This document shows, piece after piece, positions 52,318-62,215 of a stretch of DNA of 64,000 bases; position 1 is the stretch's first letter, and every line of letters begins with the position of its first letter. A program made the translations under genes and the position numbers. Source of the stretch: Diploptera punctata (Eukaryota > Arthropoda > Insecta > Blattodea > Blaberidae); contig JASPKZ010000422.1 of the NCBI GenBank assembly GCA_030220185.1, positions 877,001-941,000 of the forward strand. The letters are read 5' to 3'. The notes below the pieces were generated by a model that ran no database searches, was not told where the DNA came from, and saw only the letters and a list, made by a program, of their open reading frames with translations.

Positions 52318-52803
52318 ACATCCTCCTGAAGGAAAGTAAAACCTTGGGTTAGTATTGTAGATTTATAAAACTCCTGGCGCAACAAGCCTAGAAGGCCCTT
52401 AGCCTACCACCCGGTTGCTGGCCTCACATCCACATGTGTCAATCACAGACGTAGATGATCATCCAGCCGTTATAACTAGTTTTCTCAACCTGGAGCCGCT
52501 ACTTATTGTAGCTACCCAATTGCCTCACATGCTGGGTGGGCAGCGGTTCCATACTGGCCGAAATATCATGAGAAAATTTCTTCCCCCGTGGAGACTCGAA
52601 CCAGCGCAAGTCTCGTAGCTCTGCGCCAAGGCTTCCTGCCTTAACCACTTGTTACGCGGGACTTGTAGATCTATAGCACGTAAAAAAATTACATCAAGTG
52701 TGAAATAAGAGACCTCTGGTCAAAATTTGTCTGCCTTTTCATTCCTAAATTTAAATTTAGATTCTAATGGGCCTGAGTGTTTAAAGTGCCGTTAAATAAA
52801 ATG
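52318..52803 (+). mobile_element. SINE S6, second copy split by an S3 insertion
   Basis: Pieces 52318-52367 ('tgaaggaaagtaaaaccttg') and 52663-52803 ('agagacctctggtcaaaatt', 'gtgccgttaaataaaatgcc') form one S6 body when the insert 52368-52662 is removed. Confidence 0.7.
52355..52675 (-). mobile_element. SINE S3 with 13-bp target duplication
   Basis: Insert 52368-52662 is flanked by TTGTAGATTTATA (52355-52367) and TTGTAGATCTATA (52663-52675), 12 of 13 identical. On the minus strand it starts 'gtcccgcgtaacaagtggtt' (A box), 'gctggttcgagtctccacgg' (B box), then 'gaccggccagtatgg'-like body and ends 'gccaggagtttt'. Best copy of S3 in the window and evidence for its limits. Confidence 0.85.
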
Positions 52804-53736
52804 CCATGAATGATCCTCAAACATATTTGTTTATTCAGAACATCACAAGAAACAAAGGTAAAGATACCAAGTTAAGGAGCCATAAAAACCCACGATGGAC
52901 ATAGACGCAAGATTCACGATTTTAATCATCGGCGTGAGGAAGAGGTGGGGTGTCTATTCCTAGGCTGTGACTGATTTTACACCCAGGAAAGTTTTTGGTA
53001 CTTATTTTATAGCCCTGATTGCATCAAGTGAGGTCTGAACAAGATTGAGGAAGAAAAATATTTACTCTAGGTATCCGTGATTGAAACCGGACCGCCCAGT
53101 CCAGAATCATAGTCATTGTGGCTTCAGTTATCTGGCTCAAGTATGTAGTATATATACATCTAAACAACTACACGGCTTATGAGACCAACATATTCAGTGG
53201 CTCTTTAACTATGTTGTTATTTTGTAAACTTATTTATGGGGAACCAGTATATATTTCCTTTCCTAATTAGACTGTATACGAAGAAGATATAGAAGCATTA
53301 ATTTCCATTTTTTTTTTCTCAAAACACAAAATACTGTTGGTGGGTCAGTGATGTTTAAAGGCATTTTAAAATAGATATTATGAATTTACCAAACGTTGCC
53401 TTACATTTTGTTTTGGTGTACAAAAAGTATATTGTGTGTGTAGTTTATTAATAGTGATTTTTAATAATGCTGCTCACTTAAAAGTTGTCACGTTTTTCCT
53501 GTGTTGCATCCATGTGCAAACAGCCGATGTGGGCGGCACGCTGTTTATCAAGTAGAGACAATGCTAAATTATAGCGTATAACGGTAATAAGAATCTAGCG
53601 TTACTCGGTAAATTTATAGTTTAGCCCTTTAAGACAGTGTGAACTCCGAATCAAAAGTGTTAAGATTTTCAATGGCTACAGAGGCAGATATGTGTAACTT
53701 AATAGCTAGCCAAAGAACAATTCGCATTTCTTCTCA

Positions 53737-53739
<3 letters not shown>
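52804..53739. other. No gene seen
   Basis: Unassigned; no repeats with second copies were recognised. Confidence 0.35.

Positions 53740-53825
<86 letters not shown>
53740..53825. repeat. (AAT)n microsatellite
   Basis: About 28 uninterrupted AAT units; poly-Asn frame is not coding. Confidence 0.97.
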
Positions 53826-54466
53826 GGGCCCTAGGAGACCCTTACACTACTAGCCTGCTGCTGACCTCAAATCTGTTAATGTAGATATCCAGCCAATATG
53901 GGGGAGATAGTCCACGCTGTGGTCTCGAGGTAGCGTGCTGCCTTGTCACGCAGCGGGCCCGGATTCGATCCCCGGTCGGGGCAGTTTTTCTGGGTGAGGT
54001 TTTTATCGGGGTTTTTCCTCGCCTGTAAGACAAATGTCAGGAAAACTTTAAGGCCCAAACGGTCCCCGAAATCATATGGCCATCATCATCATCCTTTTCA
54101 TTATCATCTCATCACCATCACCCTTCACCGGTGTGGAAAGCACCGGAAAGCTACCACACCTACAATTCCCTAGTAAAGCTGCAAGCATAGCATGGAAATG
54201 CTATGATTGCAGTGAAGGACCTGCCTTCGGGCAGAATTACTATAGATAGATGGAGATGTAAGATCAGCATGTTTGGGTCCCCCAGCCGTTGTAATCTTTC
54301 AAAACCTGTATCCGCTAGTTATTGTAGCTACCCAAATTCTTCATGATGCTGGGTTGGCATAGGCGACATACTGGCTGATATGTTAAGATATCATTTCTTC
54401 CTCCATGGATAGTTGAATCAGCTCTGCAGCAATGCCTTAAACCGTCGGCTAAGGCGCGAGACATCA

Positions 54467-54470
<4 letters not shown>
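53826..54470 (-). mobile_element. SINE S3 split by an S1a SINE
   Basis: Left piece 53826-53910 ('ctagcctgctgctgacctca', 'gtagatatccagcca') and right piece 54253-54470 ('cccccagccgttgtaatctt', 'gttattgtagctacccaaat', 'gctaaggcgcgagac') are consecutive parts of S3 as at 52400-52662. Both S3 ends touch (AAT)n tracts. Confidence 0.75.
53911..54252 (+). mobile_element. S1a SINE inserted in S3
   Basis: Head CCACGCTGTGGTCTCGAGG (one base lost), B box GGATTCGATCCCC, body and 3' module complete to 'gcagaattactatagataga'. Flanks GGAGATAG (53903) and GGAGATGTAAG (54252) are a possible short duplication. Confidence 0.9.
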
Positions 54471-54518
<48 letters not shown>

Positions 54519-54546
54519 TAATAATAATAATAATAATAATAATAAC
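54467..54546. repeat. (AAT)n microsatellite
   Basis: About 26 AAT units with one GAT. Confidence 0.96.
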
Positions 54547-54720
54547 AGTAATAACAATTTCCATCTTGCTTATGTATCTTCTTTAGAAAAGCCAAATTTT
54601 ACGTAGGCCTATGATATTCAACGTTATTCCATTAAAATTCCTTACGTCTATCGCATGTCTCCTTTGATTATTTCCAACTTAAAGATCCTTTCCTTCGTAC
54701 ATACCCGGACCATCTTAGGT

Positions 54721-54829
54721 TCAATTTCACCAACAGAGGTAACTGTATTACACCAGTTTTCCCCGTGTATAATGCATAGCTTAAACTCGCGTAATACAGT
54801 TACCTCTGTTGGTGAAACCGACTCTATGT
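54721..54829. repeat. Hairpin with 28-bp near-perfect arms
   Basis: 'ttcaccaacagaggtaactg' plus 'tattac' (54729-54754) pairs with 'gtaatacagttacctctgtt' plus 'ggtgaa' (54796-54822). Loop of about 42 bp. No TIR-like ends beyond the hairpin. Confidence 0.85.
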
Positions 54830-54924
54830 CCTTTATTTTCCATTATCCTAATTGCATCTTCCTTCACTAACTATTTTATTCCTACAATAGGCCTTCGAGA
54901 ATTATTATATAAAATTTTCAGGGG

Positions 54925-55200
54925 ATCCACTGAACACTATCGAACCCGTATAGTTCACCCCCCTTAAATCCTAGATGTTATTCTTCCATCTAATTCTTGG
55001 CTTACTTACTGTGCTCTTTCCCTCAGATATTCCTATATTCATTTTGTATATTCCTCTTTTATTTCCCATTCGTGCCACTGTCCTGATGATTGTGATCATA
55101 ATGACTTAACTGTTCCAATTGCAACTGATTTATATATTCTTTCACTACCATTATACCGGTAATTTTTCTTAGCCCTTTTTATTCTGTTCTCTGTTTTCTG
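54925..55200 (-). pseudogene. Type A LINE carboxy terminus, decayed
   Basis: Minus strand: 'RIYKSVAIGTVKSL' near 55140-55095, 'QWHEWEIKEEY' near 55080-55050, and the 3' end 'gaactatacgggttcgatag' with 'tgttcagtgg' at 54930-54960 in place of the usual 'tgccagtga'. Confidence 0.6.
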
Positions 55201-55289
55201 TATGATCTTAAAACAGATTTTGATAATTCTTAATTTTGTATAATATTATTCATTAACTAAGCATACTACTATAATATGATATTGATGAT

Positions 55290-55930
55290 GATGCTGATAA
55301 TGTTTTATTTGTTCTGCCAGAGTTAAGGCCATAAGGTCGTCTCTGTCATCCAACCAGCAAAAATACATGTTTACAGTATAGATTGTATATAGAGTAGCCT
55401 ATACTAATTATAACGGATTAAAAAATACATTAAATATTGCAATGTGCATAGGCCTACAACATTTTACACTACAGACATAATAAAAAAATAATAATTATAA
55501 TAACAGTAATATAATAAATTAAACCGAAAACATCAATTAATACATGTGCATTACACGGGGTAATGAACAAAGCCAAAGTTAAAGCAAATATAAATTTAGA
55601 TTTCTTTTAAGTGATCCTACGTCCGGCAGCCCTTGATTTCCTGTGGTAGTGAATTCCAGTTGCGAGAAGTGGAGATGGTATATGATGTGATGTCATGTTG
55701 CGGTATATTAAGCAAGAGATTTTGCTATGATCATCATCATCATCATAGTACATTCACGAATTTAGGCCATTTGTTGACCTGTTTCGGCTATGATCATTTG
55801 AATAAATTATGGTTGGAGGATAGATACTGGAAACTAGAGGCTAAATAATTGGGAGTCGAAGTAGGCACGTAGAATCTTAAGAGAACTAAATAGTGTAATT
55901 TTCTATCTTTAAGATGGAGGCATGGCAATT
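55290..55930 (-). mobile_element. CR1/Jockey-type LINE 3' region, interrupted by a tiny LINE end
   Basis: The 3' end motif is at 55305-55345 ('ccagagttaaggccataagg' plus strand). Farther along, 55625-55930 ('gcagcccttgatttcctgtg', 'gatggaggcatggcaattcg') looks like part of the same decayed element, and is interrupted at 55735-55787. Assignment of 55350-55930 is tentative. Confidence 0.4.
55725..55797 (-). mobile_element. 53-bp type B LINE end with 10-bp target duplication
   Basis: CTATGATCAT at 55725-55734 and 55788-55797 flanks 'catcatcatcatagtacatt', 'cacgaatttaggccatttgt', 'tgacctgtttcgg'. The insert equals 34404-34461 of the type B LINE end; its (CAT)n tail sits at the expected side. Confidence 0.85.
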
Positions 55931-56595
55931 CGTGGAAAAATGGAGAAATGTGATTTTTTTCGGACATTAAATATGAATCTGATACACGTATTATGAATAC
56001 GCTTGCAGTTTGTCTGACAATCCGTCGCTTGTCAGTTAATGGAACATCGCATTAGTGAAAATGTGTCATCACTAAGGTTTAGACTAAAATTATTTTAAGA
56101 GCTGTAGCGAAAAAGTTATTGAATCGCTTTAGTAAATGCATTGTGGAGAAAATCTTTTTGGATGTTTATTTATTTGGGTATTCAAATTTAGATTATATAA
56201 TGTACATAAAATACCAAGTTTTTAACAACTTTGGCATTTGGAATTTGTTCATTACACCGTTCTGCATTTTAAAACATATATATATATATTTTTAATTATT
56301 AAGGTGACTCTAAACGGATTTTTTGTGCTGAATTTGAAAACGATCTCCATTTTCTTCCATCGCGTCGGGGTTTCAAAATATTTATGAATAACTAGAAATC
56401 AAATTATAGCTCTGTGAAACTTAATAAAATTACTTTCAACAAGAATTTTGTGTGAAAAACTAGGTCAGAATGTATTTTCCACTAATTAATGTTATTAATT
56501 ATTCATTATAAGCACATTCATAATCTTACCTCAATATTGCATTTCAAAATGTCTCCTCTTTGACCTTATCGCATGTTGTTTAGAGCAGTCTCTTT
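55931..56595. other. No gene seen
   Basis: Unassigned A+T-rich sequence. Confidence 0.35.
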
Positions 56596-57774
56596 TTACA
56601 CGCTTTATATTAGCTTGTCCTGTATCTATCTGTGTAACGGAATCTTTCAACGCGATTTTCACCCACTTAAAATCACTGGATCGACTTGAAACTTTGTATA
56701 CTTGTAAAGGACCAATGACAATACAATAATTTCATAATTGTTTTTTAAAATCATGGCCAGAATCATCAGAAAATAAAAAAAAAAGTGTCTGTAATTATGT
56801 AACGGAATCTTTCAACACGATTTTCACCCACTTAAAATCATTGGATCGACTTGAAACTTTATATACTCGTAAAGGATCAATGACAATACAATAATTTCAT
56901 TTTTGTTTTTCAAAATCCTGGCCAGAATCATCAGAAAATCCAAAAAAAAAAAAGTGTTTGTGCAATATGTAACGGAATCTTTCAACACGATTTTCACCCA
57001 CTTAAAATCATTGGATCGACTTGAAACTTTGTATACTTGTAAAGGACCAATGACAATACAATAATTTCATATATTTTTGTTTTCAAAATCCTGGCCAGAA
57101 TCATCAGAAAATAAAAAAAATAAAAACAGGTTTAATAGGTAGCGGACTTATCAACTTTTTGTCAATTGTTGGTAGAGCGGTGGACTGTAAGTGGTATATA
57201 ATTTCAGTAAGCCATAGGTAGCTGGTTCAAATCCAGCCGGGAGAATTTTTTAGAAGACTATTACTTTTAACTCATACTACAATAGTATCGAATTTAAAGA
57301 TATTTACATTTTTATCTTATTCTGTAAAATATTGAAACTAAAAAAATAAAAAGTAAATAATAGTTTAAAAAACTAAAACAACACGCTTTATTAGAAAATC
57401 AACTAAAAATTAAAAATAATTTTAATTTCCAACAAGCTTGGGATAAAATTAAAGTGGTCAACAAAAAAATCATCTCCAACACATTTAGAATAAAACTATA
57501 GTTATCTACAAAAAAAAATAATTTTACCATCAAAAGCGTGGGGTGCTTTTTATGGTTTTTACATTTTCTTCTTAGATACTTTACTTGTACCAATATCTGT
57601 TTATTATCAAATATATTAATTGATATAGTGCACCCCACGCTTTTGATGGTACAATTATTTTTTTGTTGTAGATAACTATAGTTTTATTCTAAATGTGTTG
57701 GAGATGGTTTTTTTGTTGACCACTTTAATTTTATCCTAAGCGTGTTGTTTTAGTTTTTTAAACTATTATTTATT
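56596..57774 (+). mobile_element. tRNA-Tyr foldback element, copy C (three head units)
   Basis: Starts TTACACGCTTTATATTAGCTTG. Three consecutive head units begin with TGTAACGGAATCTTTCAACNCG at 56634, 56799 and 56969 (spacing 165 and 170 bp), each ending 'cagaatcatcagaaaat' plus an A-run. Then a 5'-damaged tRNA-Tyr-like sequence, spacer with 'actacaatagtatcgaattt', and the palindrome (arms about 57358-57560 and 57625-57774, hinge with 'tttttacattttcttcttag'). Directly followed by copy D in the same orientation. Confidence 0.85.
57165..57246 (+). pseudogene. tRNA-Tyr-like sequence with intron, copy C
   Basis: D arm partly lost ('ttgttggtagagcgg'); anticodon region 'ggactGTAagtggtatataa' with the intron; T arm intact 'gctggttcaaatccagc'. 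The 5' acceptor strand is missing. Confidence 0.7.
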
Positions 57775-58954
57775 ACACGCTTTATATTAGCTTGACCTGT
57801 ATATATCTATCTATCTATTTGACGGAATCTTTCAATACGATTTTCACCCACTTAAAAACATTTGGTCGACTTGAAACTTTGTATACTTGTAAAGGACCAA
57901 TGACAATACAATAATTTCATAAATGTTTTCTAAGATCCTTTTCCAGGATGATGACATAAAAAAAAGACCTGTATAGTAGGTTGCGGACTTTGACTTTTTA
58001 GTCCATCGTTGTAAGAAATTAATATTATATCCTGTAGTGGCTCAGTTGGTAGAGCAGTGGACTGTAGTGGTATATAATTTCAGTAATCCATAGGTTGGAG
58101 GATTTTTTTAGAAAAGTATAACTTTTAGCTCATACTACAATAGTATCGAATTTAAAGATATTTACATTTTTTATCTCATTCTGTAAAATATTAATGACAA
58201 TTTTGTAAACTTACCACATTGTAATTTATCAAAAAAATGTGAGAAGAATACGATTAACTGTAACTATTTATCTGTATTAAAATATTCATAAATATTATAA
58301 TGTTAGATAATAATAATAATTTAAAAAATATATAATTATATTCGTGCGTAGACACTAAAAATATCGTAAGCAATTAAATGTTTCATGGGATTCCGGTTTT
58401 TGACAATCACTTAAACTAGAAATAAAAAAAGCGAATAATAGTTTAAAAACTAAAACAACGCGCTTTATTAGAAAACCAAACTAAAAAATAAAAAAAAAAT
58501 AGTTTATAAAACTAAAAAACACGCTTTATTAGAAAGCCGAACTAAAAAATGAAAAAATGATTTTAATTTCCAACAAGCTTGGGATAAAATTAAAGTGGTC
58601 AACAAAAAATCATCTCCAACACATCTAGAATAAAACTAGAGTTATCTACAAAAAAAAATTACCATCAAAAGCGTGGAGTGCTTTTTATGGTTTTTACGTT
58701 TTCTTCTTAGAGACTTTACTTTTACCAATATCTGTTTATTATCAAATATATTAATTGATATAGAGCACCCCACGCTTTTGAGGTAATTTTTTTTTTGTAG
58801 ATAACTCTAGAGTCATTCTAAATGTGTTGGAGATGATTTCTTTTTGTTGACCACTGTAATTTTATCCCAAGCTTGTTGGAAATTTAAATTATTTTTGCTT
58901 TTTTAGTCCGGTCTTCTAACATAGCGCGTTTAGTTTTTTTAACTATTATTTATT
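57773..58954 (+). mobile_element. tRNA-Tyr foldback element, copy D, tandem to copy C
   Basis: One head unit (TGACGGAATCTTTCAATACG at 57821), tRNA-Tyr-like 58027-58105, a 250-bp insertion or longer spacer absent from copy B (58190-58430), and the palindrome with the arm start duplicated: 'ctttattagaaaaccaaact' at 58459 and 'ctttattagaaagccgaact' at 58513. Right arm 58745-58954. Both C and D end in AACTATTATTTATT. Confidence 0.85.
58027..58105 (+). pseudogene. tRNA-Tyr-like sequence with intron, copy D (T arm deleted)
   Basis: 'gtggctcagttggtagagca' D arm, 'ggactGTAgtggtatataat' anticodon plus intron, 'atccataggt' then directly 'tggaggatt': the T arm with the B box is gone. Confidence 0.75.
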
Positions 58955-59945
58955 AACATCCAACAATAGGCAGCCATCATGTTAACACTCCACTTCCCTT
59001 GATACCTCATTTCCATATTTTTTATATCCTGGTGAAATCTTTCACCTGTTCCTCACTAAAATCTCCTAAATTATCAGGGAAATAATTTAGATGGGAATGA
59101 AGTAAATGTACTTTGACACTCATGTTGCAACCAATCTGTTTGAAATTTTGTAGCATCACTTTCACTCTGTTAACATAATTGGGTCTTTTTTATTTTCAAG
59201 GAAATTAAAAACAACTTTTCTGAAAGCATTCAAGGCATACTTCACTTCTCGATTCATAGTATTCTCTAGTGACTGTCCATCAGTTTTCGAATTTTTTCAT
59301 AGGATAATGAAGGAAATGTAGCACAAATATGTTTAAAGCACTCACTGTGTTTATCTAGAGTTTTCACAAATTGTTTCATTAAACCCAATTTTCGTGGAGA
59401 GGTGGCAACAATACTTTCGAGGGATCAATAAGAGGTTCACTTATATTTTTTTCGCCCGGTATTAATTAGCCCTACATGACCACTGTTTCCTTTCCCAGTG
59501 TTCTGACCTAGCTTTGCTATCCTATTCACATAAGAAAAAAGGTTATTTTGTGAAACCATTTTGCTGACCAAGTAATAGTCCAATCTTGAAATCTCCACAG
59601 ACTAGCCATAGATGGTTTTTGTACTGCAGTTTTTGTAACAAAAATTTACATTTTCATATGTCTCCTTTAAAACAAAAGAGTGGGAAACAGGAATGGAAGA
59701 ATGAATGTTTCTATTATGGAGCAAAACACTCTTAAGACTTTTTTTTTCGAAAAGAATCTATAAAGAATCTCCAGTCTTTGAAATTATAGTTACCTTATAA
59801 ATTAGCAGTGATATCTTGGCAATACACTAAATTTTCTTCAGGAAAAAAAAAACAATGGATATCTTAACCCCTGTTAATTTTAACGGGAAGAAACATTTTG
59901 TACGAATCTAGGTCGGATATAGTTAGTAGATTTTAATAAATATAA
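58955..59945 (-). pseudogene. Decayed arthropod repeat gene (unclassified family)
   Basis: Minus-strand segments in order: 'LVYCQDITANL' and 'DWRFFIDSFRKKKSLKSVLL' (59840-59735), 'KETYENVNF' (59665), 'SKVLLPPLH' then frameshift 'LGLMKQFVKTLDKH' (59430-59345), 'DPNYVNRVKVMLQNFKQIG' (59205-59145), 'HSHLNYFPDNLGDFSEEQ' (59100-59050), and after a one-base loss 'GERFHQDIKNMEMRYQGKW' (59047-58990), 'SVNMMAAYCW' ending at 58960. This motif order is one I recognise from recurrent uncharacterised arthropod proteins spread by repeats; its enzymatic role is unknown to me. Stops and frameshifts make it dead. It adjoins foldback copy D at 58954, which probably truncated its 3' end. Confidence 0.65.
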
Positions 59946-60229
59946 GCATATTGTAAAATATAGACATAATAATAATTATTATTATTTTATTATTTCACAT
60001 TTTAAGTAATAAAGTTTAAATTACAAACTGTTGGACATTTCTGACAAATGATACGCGCACTGTTAATATTACTACAGTACGTACATTACGAAAGATATTC
60101 AAAACATACAATTTTGAATTGTAAAAAGAATCTGACGTGGTACGCGAAAACTAATTTCATTTTTTGCAGTCAGTGTGAAATTGTGATTCTCAAACGCTAA
60201 TTGATTTAAAAAAAACAAAATCCATGCAG

Positions 60230-60550
60230 AACGGTGTTATCAAACATGGTAGCCGGGCAGGGTGCTATTGTTTTTGGAGCTTAATAGTTTTGGAGGTTCG
60301 TTAATTATTGCTTGCTTTATCTCTACATTTAGTTTTTGTCCGAACGGCAAAATGAATGTATATATGAGATCGGTGTTCACTTTATCATGGCATTTGTTAA
60401 TTGCGTCAGGTCTAAATTGTGTGTAAATCTGTAATTCGACGTACAGATGGTACATACAGTGTTGTAGTTTCTTGGTCACGTCATTAATATAAATGAATAG
60501 GAGCAGAGGGGCGAGCACGCTGCCTTGAGGTACTCCTTTTATGGAGGATT
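60230..60550 (-). pseudogene. CR1/Jockey-like LINE RT fragment
   Basis: Minus strand: 'KGVPQGSVLAPLLLFIYIND' (60545-60490, the conserved PQGS-LAP box), then 'YVELQIYTQFRPDAINKCHD' where the YADD box would lie (mutated), and 'LPFGQKLNVEIKQAI'. About 105 codons; both ends truncated. Confidence 0.8.
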
Positions 60551-60845
60551 GAATATAATATCATTATATTGATTCTGTCGAGGATATTTCTTACTCTACA
60601 ATATTAAGTTCAGCATATTAATGATCCCCTCTTTTTTTTTAATTTTCATATTTGATGTTCTTCAATTTAAAAAAATGAACAAAAATATATATACTCAGAT
60701 TTTTTTTTAAATTTCCTTCCATCAATGTATAATTTTATTAATCATCTCCGCCTTGAAATATTCTGTCTTCTCTAAATAACGTTTATATCCCATTTCAGAT
60801 ATTCTTTTGAAATAGTTGGTTATCTATATAATTACCATCGTCAGT

Positions 60846-60872
60846 AATAATAATAATAATAATAGTAATAAT
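60846..60872. repeat. (TAA)n short tract
   Basis: About 8 units. Confidence 0.8.
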
Positions 60873-61126
60873 ACATTTTTATTATTTGTTTATGTTGTCT
60901 CGGTGGTGGCATCCGCATCACTCTGATTACTTATCCGGGATGGCTCTCCATGTAGTTTTTTTAAAAATAAAGTATCTGTGATCCGTTGTTAAAATTCGCT
61001 TCCGACGGGTTCTGTCTATGTAAGACCAGGGTGGCTTGGTGGAGGCAGAGGTACCTGCAAAGGACAGATTAAACTAAAGAAAAGAAATAAGAGTTATAAT
61101 TTTTATTACCTACTTTATTTTCCCCT

Positions 61127-61440
61127 CTGCTCTGGTCTCAGAGTAATGTCATTCGTTCGTACATAGCGGGGCTGGCTTCGATCCGCGGTCGGTGATAGTT
61201 TCGTAGGTAATATTTTATTTTTTCACGTCCATGAGGCAAAATGTGAAAAAGTTAAAACCCAAATATTACCCGAATATCATTTGGCCTTCATCATCCTATC
61301 ATAATCGCCTTTTTAGTATGAATGTGTGAGTGAATGGTGTGAATTGTCTTAAATGTTCGTAATGTCTCGGAGGTTACATCAGCATTAAGCTAACTCATCC
61401 TTCAATGTCCTCCACGTTGTTGTTTAATCAAAAAAGTATA
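61127..61440 (+). mobile_element. S1c SINE: S1-like head with a third 3' module
   Basis: A decayed S1 head ('ctctggtctcagagtaatgt', 'gcttcgatccgcggtcggtg') and body ('gaggcaaaatgtgaaaaagt', 'atcatttggccttcatcatc') followed by 'agtatgaatgtgtgagtgaa' and 'tggtgtgaattgtcttaaat', which is shared only with 62216-62537. A further decayed piece may lie at 60930-61060. Confidence 0.65.
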
Positions 61441-61605
61441 TGTTGACCGATTTTTAGGCTCCTCTCCCGATGAGTCCTGTCTCAGTAAGGCTTGGGGTAC
61501 ATAAAATTAGGCTACACACGAAGAGGTAGAATAAAAATTATTATTGAAAATTGAAAAAAAGTCATACGAGAAAAAAAAGTGATATTAAATATTCAATAGT
61601 AGATT

Positions 61606-61946
61606 ATACAATATATCCATCCATAGTAATTCTGCCCGAAGGCATTTTCATGCTATGTTTGCAGCTTTACTAGGGAATTGTAGGTGTGGTAGCTTCCCGT
61701 TGCTTTTCACACCGGTGAAAGATGATGATGATGATAATGATAAGGATGAGGTTGATGATGATGACCTTATGATTTCGGGGACCGTTTGGGCCTTAAAGTT
61801 TTCCTGACATTTGTCTTACCGGTGAGGAAAAACCCCGATAAACACCTCACCCAGAAAAACTGCCCCGACCGGGGATCGAACCCGGGCCCGCTGCGTGACA
61901 AGGCAGCACGCTACCTCGAGACCACAGCGGTGGACATACAATATAT
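61606..61946 (-). mobile_element. S1a SINE with 11-bp target duplication, inserted in a LINE
   Basis: Element 61617-61935 (319 bp) flanked by ATACAATATAT at 61606-61616 and 61936-61946. Minus strand: head CCACCGCTGTGGTCTCGAGG, B box GGTTCGATCCCC, body and 3' module to 'ggcagaattactatggatgg'. Shorter than some copies because the 'tatgattgcagtgaaggac' part is deleted. Confidence 0.93.
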
Positions 61947-62170
61947 AAGCAGTTAAATTGATATGGACATGTACGACGATTACAAGAAGAAAAGTTACCC
62001 AGAAAAACAATGGAATGGTGTCCACCTGGAAGAAGAAAGAATGGAAGACCTTTAAACTCATGGACGGTAAGAAATAACTGTAATAAGAACAATAGGACTG
62101 GAGGACATGGATAGAGATGAGGAGAGAAGGAAAATGACACTTAGGCACAGAAAGATGTGTAAACATTGAA
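61947..62170 (+). pseudogene. LINE carboxy terminus
   Basis: 'QLN' (stop) 'YGHVRRLQEEKLPRKTMEWC' and 'PPGRRKNGRPLNSWTVRNN' are the typical basic terminal region of an EN-RT LINE; terminal stop about 62169. The few codons before the S1 insertion (61560-61616) probably belong to the same copy. Confidence 0.75.
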
Positions 62171-62215
62171 AATCTGTGTATAAATAAAATAATGTATTAT
62201 TTATTGTTCTTATAT

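Noticed and set aside
56596..57125. Three regularly spaced repeats as a CRISPR-like array
   Set aside because: Eukaryotic context; whole ~165-bp units are repeated, with no unique spacers, and the same units occur in other element copies.
28699..58105. tRNA-Tyr copies as working tRNA genes
   Set aside because: Each copy has lost something needed: broken anticodon stem (A), weakened B box and acceptor mismatch (B), missing acceptor strand (C), missing T arm (D).
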